DNA of 64,000 bases from Photobacterium angustum (GCF_002954615.1 NZ_MSCJ01000001.1:1550001-1614000), one strand, 5' to 3'; positions 26,718 to 37,636 are shown, counted from the stretch's first letter. Numbers and translations are program-made. Notes: generated by a model not told the origin, from the letters alone.

Positions 26718-27470
26718 ATGTCATCTCAAAATGAGCAACGCATTTATAATCGCGATAGTTTCCTTAACAACATCGCTAAACAACTTGGTCGTGAGCGCAT
26801 TACTACACCCGTAGAGCGCCCAAACCTAAAATATAACTGTCACAAAGAAGTATTTGCTGATAAATCACAAGATGAATTAAAAGATATCTTGGTAGAATAC
26901 ACGCAGTCTTCTTTAGGCGCTCAAGCCGTTGTGACAACAAAAGCACAGTTAACTGAAGCACTACGTAATGTTTGTTTCAAATACTGCAGCGAAGACGAAA
27001 CAAACATTGATCCTGTTGGTGAAACCATTTTTACCGCAGATACTCGTCTACTTAACATTATTGACCCGAAAGATTTGAGCGCCGATAAGCATGGTGTTTA
27101 CATTTGGGATCACTCGGCGGGTTACGAAGCAAACATCACAGTAGCAGAACGTGCAAAAGTCGGTGTTGTCTTCGCTGAACAAGCGTTAGCAGAATCAGGC
27201 ACAATGGTACTTTACAGCAACCCAGCACAGGGTCGCGCAGTAAGCCTATTACCAGAAGCTTCTGTATTCGTTGTACCTAAAAGCTCAATCGTTGCTCGTT
27301 TAACACAAGCAACTGAGATTCTGCATCAAAAAGCCATGAACGGTGAACGTGTACCTTCATGCGTAAACTTTATTTCAGGTCCGAGTTCGACAGCAGATAT
27401 CGAGCTGATCAAAGTTGTTGGTGTGCATGGGCCCGTCTTTGCCACCTACATCATTATTGATGATATGTAA
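26718..27470 (+). CDS. lutC: L-lactate utilisation protein LutC
   Basis: 250 residues, LUD domain throughout; VVFAEQALAESGTMVLYSNP and the VPKSSIVARLTQA segment are typical. It has aaggag at good spacing before its ATG. LutC is the third component of the lactate-oxidising complex. It is the last gene of the operon; a clear terminator lies about 70 bases downstream. Confidence 0.92.
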   Translation: MSSQNEQRIYNRDSFLNNIAKQLGRERITTPVERPNLKYNCHKEVFADKSQDELKDILVEYTQSSLGAQAVVTTKAQLTEALRNVCFKYCSEDETNIDPVGETIFTADTRLLNIIDPKDLSADKHGVYIWDHSAGYEANITVAERAKVGVVFAEQALAESGTMVLYSNPAQGRAVSLLPEASVFVVPKSSIVARLTQATEILHQKAMNGERVPSCVNFISGPSSTADIELIKVVGVHGPVFATYIIIDDM

Positions 27471-27542
27471 GCTTACTTATCACCAATAGTGATAGCAAAC
27501 TAGTAGGATACTAGTGGTTAAGCACATTACGGGAATATGAAT

Positions 27543-27571
27543 AACGCAGTCTTCGGGCTGCGTTTTTTTAA
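27543..27571 (+). terminator. Terminator of the lut operon
   Basis: The arms aacgcag (27543-27549) and ctgcgtt (27558-27564) enclose tcttcggg (a UUCG-like loop) and run into seven T. Confidence 0.88.
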
Positions 27572-27633
27572 CTAGAATTTAATCTTTTTAAGTATATAAT
27601 CCTTCGCCTATTAGGCTTTAAGTGGGATAAATA

Positions 27634-28536
27634 ATGCCAGCTATCGATGATCTCGTTTTATTCACTCAAGTTATTGAACATGGCTCATTCAGTAAGGTTG
27701 CTGAACTCAATAATGTGACTAAATCCGTTGTTAGCAAGCGTATTAGTAAACTTGAAACCGAATTAGGCTTACAACTCATTTACCGCACCACACGAAAGCT
27801 TACACTCACTGAACCCGGTGAAGTGCTTTACCATCGTGCTAAAAGTATCAACCATGTTGCTCAAGCTGCTTTTGACTCTGTAAAGGGTTACAGCGAAGCA
27901 CTCTCTGGTAAAATTCGGATGTCAGTACCGACGATTTCAGGCGAATTGGTGTTAGCAAAAGCCGTGTCTGATTTTTGCCAGAAACATCCAGGTCTTTCGG
28001 TTGATATGTCGCTAAACAATCACTTTGTCGATCTCGTTGCTGACAACTACGATCTGGTGATCCGTACCGGTTATCTCGAAGATTCAAGCTTAATCGCTCG
28101 TCATATTTTTAATTCGCGCTGGGTAATATGTGCCTCACCCGCTTATATTGAACATTATGGCAAGCCAGAAAAACCTAAAGATCTCAATTGTCATAACTGT
28201 CTTGGTTATAACCCTCAAAGTACCGGCCCTTTTGACTGGCAATTTATTAAACAAAATAAAATTTACACTCAAAAAGTCAGCGGAAACTTTTCATCCGACA
28301 ATGCGATCGCGTTGAAAAAAAATGTACTCGCAGGTAATGGTATCGCTTATCTACCAAATTGCTTAGTTCATGATGAATTAGAGCGCGGTGAGTTAGTTGA
28401 ATTGCTCTCGACACATGCAGGTAAGGTGGTGGGAATTTATGCTGTCTATCCTTATACCAGAAAGCCCGCTAAACGAATTCAAGCACTGATTGAACATATT
28501 CGAGAAAGCTACATGGAAATTAAAGAAAAATTCTAA
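27634..28536 (+). CDS. LysR-family transcriptional regulator
   Basis: 300 residues. The N-terminal winged helix (about 17-60) has GSFSKVAELNNVTKSVVSKRISKLETELGLQLIYRTTRKLTLTEPG, with the LysR recognition helix. The C-terminal ligand domain resembles the AaeR/DmlR type (SGKIRMSVPT, YDLVIRTGYLEDSSLIAR). It lies downstream of the lut operon but beyond a terminator and on the same strand, so control of lut genes is possible yet unproven. No divergent partner gene exists. Confidence 0.88.
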   Translation: MPAIDDLVLFTQVIEHGSFSKVAELNNVTKSVVSKRISKLETELGLQLIYRTTRKLTLTEPGEVLYHRAKSINHVAQAAFDSVKGYSEALSGKIRMSVPTISGELVLAKAVSDFCQKHPGLSVDMSLNNHFVDLVADNYDLVIRTGYLEDSSLIARHIFNSRWVICASPAYIEHYGKPEKPKDLNCHNCLGYNPQSTGPFDWQFIKQNKIYTQKVSGNFSSDNAIALKKNVLAGNGIAYLPNCLVHDELERGELVELLSTHAGKVVGIYAVYPYTRKPAKRIQALIEHIRESYMEIKEKF

Positions 28537-28572
28537 CCCCCATGTAATATCAATCGGTTACATCAAATACAA

Positions 28573-29787
28573 TTAACCATCTACGAGTTTCATCAGTAGA
28601 TGTCCATCGTATAACGCTTGTTTAACCAGCGCTGCTCCCGGCATCGTTGCTTGAGTATAAAAACAGCTTTCTTCTATTTCTAAGCCATCGAAATAAACAG
28701 GTAAGGTTTGCGAGCTAATACACTCCATAATCGCAGGGTAAAGTACCGATTTAGCACGATTAAACTCCCCTCCAATCAAAATACGCTGAGGGTTAAATAG
28801 GTTAACCATTATCGCAATGGCTTGCCCTAAATTATGACCTAACTCCACAATAATTTGTCTCGCTAAACTGTCACCTTCTACTGCCGCATCACAAACTGAC
28901 TCAATCGTTAAAGGCATATGACTCAGCATAGATTCATGCCCAGCTTCAAGCTGCGTTTTCACTTGTTCCAAAATAGCCTGTAAACTCGCAACGGTTTCTA
29001 AGCAGCCGTGATTACCGCAAAAACAACGTTTACCAAACGGCTTAATTTGAATATGCCCAAGCTCACCCACATTACCGGTTTTGCCTTGCAGCACATTATC
29101 ATCAAGGACGATCCCCGCTCCTACGCCATGATGAATCGAAATCAAAATAGAGTTTGAAATACCACGAGAATTACCAAATAACTTTTCAGCTAAAGCCCAT
29201 GAACGCGTGTCGTTGCCGATAAAAACAGGCAGTCCGGTTTCGTTGTGAATAATTTCACCCAAGGGTAAATTAGACACATTATAATGTGGCATCTGCAATA
29301 CCATGCCTTCACTGGAATTGACTAACCCCGGTAATGACACAGCAATCGCAGTCATTCTATCTAGTTCGCTGACATGATTGGCAAAGAAAATGTTTATTTC
29401 AGCTAATAACTTTTTAACCACATCTTCTTGATGAAGTTCTTCAATATCTTGACGTTCTTCCACTAAAATTTCACCGCCAAGTGCATGTAAAGCAATCGTA
29501 AGGTAACCACGACCTAAACGAATAGATAAAAATTGCCACCCTTCATTAGCAGGAACTAGCCCAATAGCAGGTCGTCCACGGCTACTAGGTTCTTGAAATT
29601 GCGTTTCTTTAATTAAATGCGCATCAATTAATTCACGGGTGATCTTAGTAATACTTGCGGGGGCAAGTTGACTGCGTTTAGACAATTCAATGCGTGAGAT
29701 CGGCCCATACAAATCAATTAGTTTATATACGCTGCCGGCATTATTTCTTTTTATATGATCGATATGGCCTGGCTGAGCGACGTACAT
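28573..29787 (-). CDS. mlc: ROK-family repressor Mlc
   Basis: 404 residues. The N-terminal QPGHIDHIKRNNAGSVYKLIDLYGPISRIELS helix-turn-helix region is close to E. coli Mlc, and the ROK domain has the zinc site region GHIQIKPFGKRCFCGNHGCLE. Mlc represses glucose and other PTS genes and is sequestered by the glucose transporter PtsG. It is single-copy and monocistronic here, with ggag ahead of ATG 29787; it meets the LysR gene tail to tail. Confidence 0.9.
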   Translation of the reverse strand: MYVAQPGHIDHIKRNNAGSVYKLIDLYGPISRIELSKRSQLAPASITKITRELIDAHLIKETQFQEPSSRGRPAIGLVPANEGWQFLSIRLGRGYLTIALHALGGEILVEERQDIEELHQEDVVKKLLAEINIFFANHVSELDRMTAIAVSLPGLVNSSEGMVLQMPHYNVSNLPLGEIIHNETGLPVFIGNDTRSWALAEKLFGNSRGISNSILISIHHGVGAGIVLDDNVLQGKTGNVGELGHIQIKPFGKRCFCGNHGCLETVASLQAILEQVKTQLEAGHESMLSHMPLTIESVCDAAVEGDSLARQIIVELGHNLGQAIAIMVNLFNPQRILIGGEFNRAKSVLYPAIMECISSQTLPVYFDGLEIEESCFYTQATMPGAALVKQALYDGHLLMKLVDG

Positions 29788-30062
29788 GTCGATACTCCTG
29801 AGAAAAATCAGCTGAAAAACCTTCGGAAGTTAATTTTTTTACTTTGCGAAGTAATTGTGAAGCCTCTTATCGTCAGTACGTGACAAGTATCACTATCAAT
29901 GACTAAAGACATTGAGTTTCGCTTCTGCGATAATGAAAAAAAGGCTTTTTTGCCTACTATTTTTTTTAATTAGCGGATTTATTTCACGCAGTAACTTTTC
30001 TAATAATGACCATGTTTCATTGAAAATAGAATGGTGATAGTCGTGAGAATAAGAGGTTCAAC

Positions 30063-30731
30063 GTGTACAAAATTAACGAAGTATTCGAAACAATTCAGGG
30101 TGAAGGTGTATTTACTGGCGTACCTGCAATTTTTGTTCGATTACAAGTCTGCCCTGTTGGCTGCTCATGGTGTGACACCAAACAAACTTGGACGGCAGAG
30201 CCACAAGATTTAGTTAGCTTAGACCAGATCATGGCTAAAACTGGGGATTCACCACTTTGGACTAATCTTGACGCTAATGGTGTAGTGCAATTATTACAAG
30301 ATCAGAAATATACGGCTAAACATGTTGTTATTACAGGCGGTGAACCTTGTATTTACGATCTTCGACCTTTAACTCATGCACTAGAAGATGCAGGCTTTAA
30401 CTGTCAAATAGAAACCAGTGGTACGTCTGATATCCAAACTAGTGATAATACTTGGGTAACGGTATCACCAAAAATCAACATGAAAGCAAAGCTGCCCGTT
30501 TTAGCTTCTTCCCTCGCGCGCGCTAACGAGATCAAGCACCCTGTCGGCACTAGCAAAGACATTGAACAACTTGATGCGCTCATTGATGGCGTTACGCTAA
30601 AACCTGATGTCACGATTGCGCTTCAACCTATCAGTCAAAAGCCACGTGCAACAGAGCTATGTATTGAAACTTGTATTCAACGTAACTGGCGTTTATCGAT
30701 CCAAACACACAAATATCTAGCCATCGCTTAA
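30063..30731 (+). CDS. queE: 7-carboxy-7-deazaguanine synthase QueE
   Basis: 222 residues from GTG 30063 with agagg upstream. The start VYKINEVFETIQGEGVFTG, the radical-SAM motif CPVGCSWC (C-x3-C-x2-C, the form typical of enteric QueE), VITGGEPCIYD and the C-terminal LSIQTHKYLAIA match E. coli QueE closely. It makes the deazaguanine core in queuosine synthesis. No other queuosine gene is nearby. A terminator follows. Confidence 0.94.
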   Translation: MYKINEVFETIQGEGVFTGVPAIFVRLQVCPVGCSWCDTKQTWTAEPQDLVSLDQIMAKTGDSPLWTNLDANGVVQLLQDQKYTAKHVVITGGEPCIYDLRPLTHALEDAGFNCQIETSGTSDIQTSDNTWVTVSPKINMKAKLPVLASSLARANEIKHPVGTSKDIEQLDALIDGVTLKPDVTIALQPISQKPRATELCIETCIQRNWRLSIQTHKYLAIA

Positions 30732-30772
30732 TTGCTCTGTACTTTGCTTGATTTATAAAACACTTATCAAAA

Positions 30773-30822
30773 AAACCGCTTCGCAGTAATGTTTTACAAC
30801 GCTAAAGCGAAGTGGTTTCTTG
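30773..30822 (+). terminator. Terminator after queE
   Basis: The arms aaaccgcttcgc (30773-30784) and gcgaagtggttt (30807-30818) pair with one G-U, with a 22-base loop. Confidence 0.65.
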
Positions 30823-31006
30823 CAAATGACCGATAATTAACCAACTATCACCTCAAATTGCCTATTTCCTTCATCAATTTATCATTTGATTGATATCAAT
30901 ACTTGATGCTTGTCGTAAGAAAGGTAATATTGCTAATACATAAATATCTTTAAGCACGAGATACTTTAATTCCAAAGTCAGTGCCTAAACGGAGAATGAT
31001 TTAAAC

Positions 31007-32407
31007 ATGACTTACGCGCCTGTAACAGACGTATTAAGCGGTAAACTAGCGGTAGACAGTGAAGTTACTGTTCGCGGTTGGGTTCGCTCACGTCGTGATT
31101 CCAAAGCTGGGATCTCTTTCCTTGCCATTTATGACGGCTCTTGTTTCGACCCGATTCAGGCCGTGGTCCCTAATGAGTTAAATAATTACCAGGAAGAAGT
31201 GCTTAAGCTAACAACTGGTTGCTCTGTTGAGGTTACCGGTACAGTTGTTGCTTCACCTGCTAAAGGTCAAGATTTCGAACTTGCGGCAACAAATGTGAAA
31301 GTGGTTGGTTGGGTTGAAGATGCTGATTCTTACCCAATGGCTAAAACTCGTCACTCAATCGAATACTTACGTGAAGTAGCTCACCTTCGTCCACGTACTA
31401 ATGTAATTGGTGCGGTTGCACGTGTTCGTAACTGCCTATCTCAAGCTATTCACCGTTTCTACCACGAGCAAGGCTTCATTTGGATGTCAGCACCACTTAT
31501 CACAGCATCTGACTGTGAAGGTGCGGGTGAAATGTTCCGTGTATCAACATTAGATCTTGCTAATGTTCCTATGACAGATGAAGGCAATGTTGACTTTGAC
31601 AAAGATTTCTTTGGTAAAGAGACATTCCTAACGGTATCTGGTCAGCTAAACGCAGAAGCATATGCTTGTGCACTAAGCAAAGTTTACACTTTCGGCCCAA
31701 CATTCCGTGCTGAAAACTCAAACACAAGCCGCCACCTAGCTGAATTCTGGATGGTAGAGCCTGAAGTTGCTTTCGCTGAACTTGATGATGTAGCAAAACT
31801 TGCTGAAGACATGCTTAAGTACGTGTTCAAAGCTGTACTTGAAGAGCGTCGTGACGATCTTGAGTTCTTTGCATCTCGCATCGACAAAGAAGCAATTACT
31901 CGTCTAGAGCAATTTGTAACGTCTGATTTTGCACAAGTTGATTACACTGATGCAATTAAGATCCTACAAGATTCTGGTCGTAAGTTTGAGTTTGATGTTG
32001 AGTGGGGCATTGATATGTCTTCTGAGCACGAGCGTTTCCTTGCAGAAGAGCACTTCAAAGCACCTGTAATTGTTAAGAACTACCCGAAAGACATCAAAGC
32101 ATTCTACATGCGTATGAACGATGATGGTAAAACAGTTGCAGCAATGGACGTACTAGCACCTGGCATCGGTGAAATCATCGGTGGTTCTCAACGTGAAGAG
32201 CGCCTAGACATTCTAGATGCACGTATGATTGAGATGGGTCTAGATCCTGAGCACATGGGTTGGTACCGCGATTTACGTCGTTACGGTAGCGTTCCTCATG
32301 CAGGTTTCGGTCTAGGTTTCGAGCGTCTAGTATCTTACGTAACAGGTATGGGTAACGTACGTGACGTGATCCCATTCCCACGTACTCCTCGCTCTGCAAA
32401 CTTCTAA
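31007..32407 (+). CDS. asnS: Asparaginyl-tRNA synthetase
   Basis: 466 residues, the normal length. An OB-fold anticodon-binding domain (about 1-110, [20 protein letters not shown]) precedes the class II catalytic core with [21 protein letters not shown] (motif 2) and [15 protein letters not shown] (motif 3). It charges tRNA-Asn in the cytoplasm. It stands alone between terminators. Codon use is strongly biased, as expected for a highly expressed gene. Confidence 0.97.
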   Translation: MTYAPVTDVLSGKLAVDSEVTVRGWVRSRRDSKAGISFLAIYDGSCFDPIQAVVPNELNNYQEEVLKLTTGCSVEVTGTVVASPAKGQDFELAATNVKVVGWVEDADSYPMAKTRHSIEYLREVAHLRPRTNVIGAVARVRNCLSQAIHRFYHEQGFIWMSAPLITASDCEGAGEMFRVSTLDLANVPMTDEGNVDFDKDFFGKETFLTVSGQLNAEAYACALSKVYTFGPTFRAENSNTSRHLAEFWMVEPEVAFAELDDVAKLAEDMLKYVFKAVLEERRDDLEFFASRIDKEAITRLEQFVTSDFAQVDYTDAIKILQDSGRKFEFDVEWGIDMSSEHERFLAEEHFKAPVIVKNYPKDIKAFYMRMNDDGKTVAAMDVLAPGIGEIIGGSQREERLDILDARMIEMGLDPEHMGWYRDLRRYGSVPHAGFGLGFERLVSYVTGMGNVRDVIPFPRTPRSANF

Positions 32408-32436
32408 TCGTATTTAGTTTAGAATTTCAAAACGCA

Positions 32437-32468
32437 AAAAGGCTGCCCTATTGGCAGCCTTTCTTTTA
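32437..32468 (+). terminator. asnS terminator
   Basis: The arms aaaggctgcc (32438-32447) and ggcagccttt (32453-32462) are perfect and followed by cttttat. Confidence 0.85.
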
Positions 32469-32514
32469 TCATCTATTTTTCAAGAAATTTACTTAACAAT
32501 GAAATTAAACGACG

Positions 32515-34056
32515 TTAATCATTAAAGTCTAACTCACTAAACGGCACAGGCTTTGAGTAATAATAGCCTTGAATATAATCGATTTTATGGGCACGCAAGA
32601 AATCAACTTGCTGTTGGGTTTCAACTCCCTCAGCCACAATATCAATACCTAATCGTTTTGCCATCATAATAATAGAGTTGAGTACTTCCACTTTCACATC
32701 GTCAACCCCAATAACATCAATAAACATTTTATCGATCTTCACGCCATCTAAGTTAAAGTCCATAAAATAACTAAAACCACCATAACCCGTTCCAGCATCA
32801 TCCAATTTAATTTGATACCCCTGCCCTTGTAGACTGCGGATATTCGCTTTTGCCATCGCTAGGTTTTTAAAATGCTGGCGCTCGGTAATCTCGAACGAGG
32901 CAATAAAATTCGTTTCAGATTTCAACATATCAATAAGCTGATCAATAAATGCTTTATTCTCTATTTGTTGCGCCGTTAAGTTAAAGGCGCAGAATACCTT
33001 CCGTTCATATTGATAACGGTATCGTGAAAAGTCTTTTTGTACTTTTTTCACTAAGGTTAATGTGATTTGGTTAATTACTTCTATTTTCTCAGCGACATCA
33101 ATAAAATATGCTGGCAGTAATAAACTACCATTACTTAATTTCCATCGAACGAGAACTTCTACCCCTTGAAGTGTATCATCAAGAGACATAATAGGTTGAT
33201 AGTAAGGAATAAATTCATTCTTTTTACAGCCAACTACTAATAACTTTTTTAAGTCATGCCGAGAATGATAATAGTAAATAATACCAGCTGAGATTAAGCA
33301 TAATAATAAGAAATAAATTAACCAGTAATAATAAATATTTCTCTGATTTAACTTTTCTTGTAAGTATTTATCAACAACAACAACCCCATTGAGATGACCT
33401 AAATCAGAACGCATTACGAACCAGGTTGTGGGCTTAAAACTAATATTATCTAAATCATGTTCATAATGAAAAGATAAACACTTATTACAAAAATAGAAAA
33501 AAAACTTTGAAAAATCAGATACAGTAATATCAACAAGAAACGTTTGCTGATTAACACTCATTAAAACCGCTGTTTCTTTTTTCTTACTAATTGGAGATAT
33601 GTAGCGAATATAAGGCGGCTGTTGTGCTTCAATAATTGGAAAATCAATGAGTCCGTTCGAAGTGCATAATTTATCAGATCCTAATTTTACACCAATATAA
33701 CGAATGTCATGACTATCATATTCTAACTCTCTTAATTGCATTTGATCTAACTGACTACAATCTGATACTTTTTTTAATTTTTCGATTTTTTGTCTTTCAA
33801 ACCAATAATCTGTATCTAATTTTTTACCATAATCTTTTATATCAGAAGCAATTGTTGAATAGGCAATAAGGTAAGATAGCCAAGATGCAGAAATCTTTGC
33901 GAATCCATAACTCATGAAAATAAGAATAAGAATAACAGTCAGTTGTCTTGCTATTTTTACAATAGGATTCAAAAACACCGCTATTACCTTACCAATAAAC
34001 CACAGATGTGCTTTAATTATACTTAAAATGAATAAAAAAAATTCAATGAATTTCAT
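32515..34056 (-). CDS. EAL-domain c-di-GMP phosphodiesterase with CSS-like sensor
   Basis: 513 residues. Two membrane helices (about 35-70 and 240-265) enclose a periplasmic domain with Cys100-Ser and Cys131, the layout of CSS-motif sensors, in which a periplasmic disulphide controls activity. The C-terminal EAL domain retains EVLVRW (EAL motif), FNLTAQQI, EITER, KLDDAGTGYGG (usually DDFG), KIDKMF, EGVE and QGYYYSKP, so metal-binding and catalytic residues are present and it should hydrolyse c-di-GMP. It is divergent from the diguanylate cyclase gene at 34163. Confidence 0.88.
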   Translation of the reverse strand: MKFIEFFLFILSIIKAHLWFIGKVIAVFLNPIVKIARQLTVILILIFMSYGFAKISASWLSYLIAYSTIASDIKDYGKKLDTDYWFERQKIEKLKKVSDCSQLDQMQLRELEYDSHDIRYIGVKLGSDKLCTSNGLIDFPIIEAQQPPYIRYISPISKKKETAVLMSVNQQTFLVDITVSDFSKFFFYFCNKCLSFHYEHDLDNISFKPTTWFVMRSDLGHLNGVVVVDKYLQEKLNQRNIYYYWLIYFLLLCLISAGIIYYYHSRHDLKKLLVVGCKKNEFIPYYQPIMSLDDTLQGVEVLVRWKLSNGSLLLPAYFIDVAEKIEVINQITLTLVKKVQKDFSRYRYQYERKVFCAFNLTAQQIENKAFIDQLIDMLKSETNFIASFEITERQHFKNLAMAKANIRSLQGQGYQIKLDDAGTGYGGFSYFMDFNLDGVKIDKMFIDVIGVDDVKVEVLNSIIMMAKRLGIDIVAEGVETQQQVDFLRAHKIDYIQGYYYSKPVPFSELDFND

Positions 34057-34162
34057 ATATCGTGTTGATAAAATATTCTCATCAAAGATATGACAAATAT
34101 GATTGAATTTATATCTTCAAGATATAAAATCCCATCCTTCATCTCTTGTATTGATATTGCAA

Positions 34163-35464
34163 ATGTTTGGTAAGTTAACAAGTAAAAACAAAAGTTTAAT
34201 CACTAGCTTTAAACTTTTCTCTCTGTTATTCACAGCAATATCAGGTGGATATTTTGCTTATAACGCCTATCATTTAGACGAATTTCATGATCAATTTTTT
34301 GAAAAAATGAATTCGATTTACTCTGTTAGTCGACGTTTTAGTTCATATTACAACAATACTGGCACCACCTTTATCCCAAAAGGTATGCATGATTACAATG
34401 GCGTTGACGTTTGGGTAAAAAAACCTTCAGATGTAAAATTATTATCAACAGGGATAAAACGCCTTCGTTCTCAACTAGATGAACTTACCGATAATAATAT
34501 ATGGACTATTGCGGTTTTTGAAAATCCTGCCGACTATGTCCATTTTGATCCCGCTAGACCACTCTATTTAGAACTTTATAAAAATAATAAAGACAACGAT
34601 ATAATAAAGCGAATTATCAAACGTGAGGGTCTCGGTGAAACCTACCGATATTTTTATGGCTGTAATTTAAAACTGACGGAAAGGTATGTAGAAGAAAGTT
34701 CTAACCAAAAGATCAGGTCTTTATATTACCCTATTTACAATAATCGTAAGTTAGATGCGTTACTGGTCATTGATATCAAAAGTAACTTACTTAATGAATC
34801 TCTTAAAAGTTACAATAATGAATTCAAGACGGTGCTTTTTGCTAACCCATCAAAGCATGGCTATTACATAGAAAAGCTATTACCTTGCGCTAGCCAAGAT
34901 CCTTTTTATGTTGGTGTAAACTTATTGGCTATTTTAAAAGTATCGCTTACACCTGCATTACTTTTAACCTTCTTTATTCAACTCTTAAGTTCGAGATTAA
35001 AAAGAAGAAAGTTTTCGTTACAACGCGATCTCATGACGCATTTCTATCGACGTGATTATTATGAGAAAAAGCTACTTTCTCAAAAGAGTTTTTGTTTATT
35101 AATCATTGATATTGATAACTTTAAGTCTATCAATGACACTTATGGTCATGAAGTCGGCGACGAAGTAATTCGTACTGTCGCGGAAAGAGTAAACCAATGT
35201 ATCCGCCAAAGTGATATCGCGATACGTTGGGGAGGAGAAGAGTTTATTTTAAGCTTCCCAGTAATGACAAGAGAGCAATTAGAGCTGAAGGCAGAAGAAA
35301 TCCGACATATTATTCAGGTGTACCCTATCCATGGGATTGATGTCACAATTTCAATTGGGGGGACTGTGTCGGACACATTGTCATTTACTGAAGCATATAA
35401 AGTCAGTGATGATGCGTTATACCAATCAAAACATAACGGCCGTAATCAATCGACGATTATTTGA
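34163..35464 (+). CDS. GGDEF-domain diguanylate cyclase
   Basis: 433 residues from ATG 34163 (MFGKLTSKNKS); an in-frame TTG at 34103 would add 20 residues, and neither has a strong ribosome site. Helices at about 15-33 and 270-290 bracket a periplasmic sensory region (VSRRFSSYYNNTG, GCNLKLTERYVEES), and the GGDEF domain carries an intact GGEEF near residue 357 with DIDNFKSINDTYGH before it. It should make c-di-GMP from GTP. I see no RxxD inhibitory site just upstream of GGEEF. The gene is back to back with an EAL phosphodiesterase gene. Confidence 0.88.
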   Translation: MFGKLTSKNKSLITSFKLFSLLFTAISGGYFAYNAYHLDEFHDQFFEKMNSIYSVSRRFSSYYNNTGTTFIPKGMHDYNGVDVWVKKPSDVKLLSTGIKRLRSQLDELTDNNIWTIAVFENPADYVHFDPARPLYLELYKNNKDNDIIKRIIKREGLGETYRYFYGCNLKLTERYVEESSNQKIRSLYYPIYNNRKLDALLVIDIKSNLLNESLKSYNNEFKTVLFANPSKHGYYIEKLLPCASQDPFYVGVNLLAILKVSLTPALLLTFFIQLLSSRLKRRKFSLQRDLMTHFYRRDYYEKKLLSQKSFCLLIIDIDNFKSINDTYGHEVGDEVIRTVAERVNQCIRQSDIAIRWGGEEFILSFPVMTREQLELKAEEIRHIIQVYPIHGIDVTISIGGTVSDTLSFTEAYKVSDDALYQSKHNGRNQSTII

Positions 35465-35566
35465 TAACGTTATTGCTGATGACAACTTACTTTTGATACT
35501 AAATTAGTAAATAATTACTGTTATATGCCATCCTTGATAAATCACTTATCGTTCAAGGATGGCAAC

Positions 35567-36322
35567 ATGATCACTTCATCTTTATCAAATCATATTCTTA
35601 CGCTCACTATTGACCGCCCTACCGCGAAAAATGCACTTAACCTTGATATGTACCAAGATCTTGCTCAACAGTTAGAGCGAGCAAAAAATGATGATATATA
35701 CGTCGTTATTATTACCGGTAATTCGGATATTTTTTGCAGTGGTAATGATATTGAAGACTTTATTCAATTAGCGCAGGCAGATAACACTCAAGCACAAATA
35801 AACCGAGAGATTATTGAACGCTTTATGCTCGCAATGATTGATTGCCCTGTGCCTATTATTGCCGCGGTGTCTGGTGCAGCCATTGGGATAGGGATGACAC
35901 TGTTACAACACTGTGATTTCATTTTTGCCACTCCTAATACACACTTCACTCTCCCTTTTGTAAAGCTCGGATTATGCCCTGAATTTGGTTCAAGTTTGTT
36001 ATTACCGCAATTGATCGGTGAACGAAAAGCTAAAGCAATGTTACTGCTTGGCGAGGAAATGACAGTAGAGGAAGCGTTATCTCTTGGTTTTATCAATCAA
36101 ATAACCGTTCAACCTGAGCAACGTGCTGCGCACTGTGCTAATACACTTGCCGCTTTACCTAAAGAAGCATTACAACACTCTAAAAAACTACTATCAGACA
36201 GTACGCGCCAACAGCTTATTGATTGTATTTACAAAGAGAATGACCTTATTTTTAAGCTGATTAAACGTTCAGAAGCAACCAGTGCATTATCTCGATTTAA
36301 GGGAAAAAAAAGTCATACTTAA
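35567..36322 (+). CDS. Enoyl-CoA hydratase/isomerase (crotonase family)
   Basis: 251 residues from ATG 35567, with aaggatgg upstream; the frame is open from 35525. The crotonase fold is marked by LTIDRPTAKNALNLDMY, the oxyanion segment SGNDIEDF, GAAIGIGMTLLQHCDFIFA and LCPEFGSSLLLP, whose Glu is the likely catalytic residue. Proteins of this length and pattern include enoyl-CoA hydratases and delta3-delta2-enoyl-CoA isomerases. No beta-oxidation gene is adjacent, so the exact substrate is open. Confidence 0.82.
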   Translation: MITSSLSNHILTLTIDRPTAKNALNLDMYQDLAQQLERAKNDDIYVVIITGNSDIFCSGNDIEDFIQLAQADNTQAQINREIIERFMLAMIDCPVPIIAAVSGAAIGIGMTLLQHCDFIFATPNTHFTLPFVKLGLCPEFGSSLLLPQLIGERKAKAMLLLGEEMTVEEALSLGFINQITVQPEQRAAHCANTLAALPKEALQHSKKLLSDSTRQQLIDCIYKENDLIFKLIKRSEATSALSRFKGKKSHT

Positions 36323-36428
36323 TTCATGAATAAAAATTATGACTAATTTGTTGCATTATCTTGTAAAGGTTCTATGACAAAGGGTATAAATAGACATTAC
36401 CATTTATTAACGCCACGGATGACCAAAT

Positions 36429-37619
36429 ATGTTTGAGAAAATTACGGCAGCTCCTGCTGATCCAATTTTAGGTTTAACAGAAGAATTCAAAGCAGATACA
36501 CGCGCAACAAAGATTAATCTAGGCGTTGGTATTTATAAAGATGAAACAGGTAATACACCTGTTCTTGCCACCGTAAAAAAAGCAGAAGCAATTTTGCTTG
36601 AAAAAGAAAAAACAAAATCATACTTAAGCATCCCAGGTACGCCAGAATACGGCCTAGCCGTACAAGAGCTACTTTTTGGTAACGATGCAACAATCATCAC
36701 TGAAAAACGCGCACAAACAGCTCAAGCACCTGGTGGTACTGGTGCACTACGTGTTGCCGCTGAATTTATTAAGCGTCAATTAGGCGATGTGAAAGTATGG
36801 ATCAGTAATCCTACTTGGGCAAACCACCACGGCGTATTTGGTGCTGCTGGTCTTGAAACACAGCAATACTCTTACTATAACGCTGAAACAAGTGATATTG
36901 ACTTTGACGCTGCTGTTGCTGATTTAAGCCAAGCTAGCGAAGGTGATATTGTTCTTCTGCATGGTTGCTGTCACAACCCAACAGGTATTGACCCAACAAC
37001 AGAGCAGTGGCAAGTACTAGCAAAACTCTGCATTGAGAAAAAACTACTACCAATGTTTGATTTTGCTTATCAAGGCTTCGCACGCGGTGTAGAAGAAGAT
37101 GCGCAAGGTTTACGCATCTTTGCAGATCAACTGCCAGAATTACTGGTAGCAAGTTCATTCTCTAAGAACTTTGGTTTATACAATGAACGTGTAGGTGCAT
37201 TTACACTTGTTGGTAAAACTGCAGAGCAAGCAGCCACAGCATTTAGCCAAGTGAAATCTATCGCACGTGTTATTTATTCTAACCCACCAGCTCACGGTGC
37301 TGCGATTGTAACAACAATCCTAAACAACGCTGAACTTCGTGCAGAATGGGAACAAGAAGTTGCTGATATGCGTGATCGTATCCAAGAAATGCGTACGCTA
37401 TTTGTAACGACATTAAAAGAGTTAGGTGTAACTAACGACTTTAGCTTCATTGAACGCCAAAACGGTATGTTCTCGTTCTCTGGTTTATCAAAAGACCAAG
37501 TTACACAACTTAAAAATGACTTTGCTATTTATATTGTTGGTTCAGGCCGTATTAGTGTTGCGGGCATGACAAAAGATAATATGATGCCTTTATGTAAAGG
37601 TATTGCTGCAGTCTTATAA
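36429..37619 (+). CDS. Aspartate/aromatic amino-acid aminotransferase
   Basis: 396 residues, the length of AspC/TyrB. Signatures include [23 protein letters not shown], the PLP-lysine region [28 protein letters not shown] and the C-terminal RISVAGM. The enzyme transfers the amino group between aspartate (or Tyr/Phe) and 2-oxoglutarate. By overall resemblance it is AspC-like, but AspC and TyrB are hard to separate by eye, so I leave the symbol blank. A terminator follows directly. Confidence 0.93.
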   Translation: MFEKITAAPADPILGLTEEFKADTRATKINLGVGIYKDETGNTPVLATVKKAEAILLEKEKTKSYLSIPGTPEYGLAVQELLFGNDATIITEKRAQTAQAPGGTGALRVAAEFIKRQLGDVKVWISNPTWANHHGVFGAAGLETQQYSYYNAETSDIDFDAAVADLSQASEGDIVLLHGCCHNPTGIDPTTEQWQVLAKLCIEKKLLPMFDFAYQGFARGVEEDAQGLRIFADQLPELLVASSFSKNFGLYNERVGAFTLVGKTAEQAATAFSQVKSIARVIYSNPPAHGAAIVTTILNNAELRAEWEQEVADMRDRIQEMRTLFVTTLKELGVTNDFSFIERQNGMFSFSGLSKDQVTQLKNDFAIYIVGSGRISVAGMTKDNMMPLCKGIAAVL

Positions 37620-37636
37620 TATAAAAGATAAACAAT

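Noticed and set aside
29930..29975. Terminator around ggcttttttgcc upstream of mlc
   Set aside because: The stem is only four pairs; more likely part of a homopolymer-rich promoter region.
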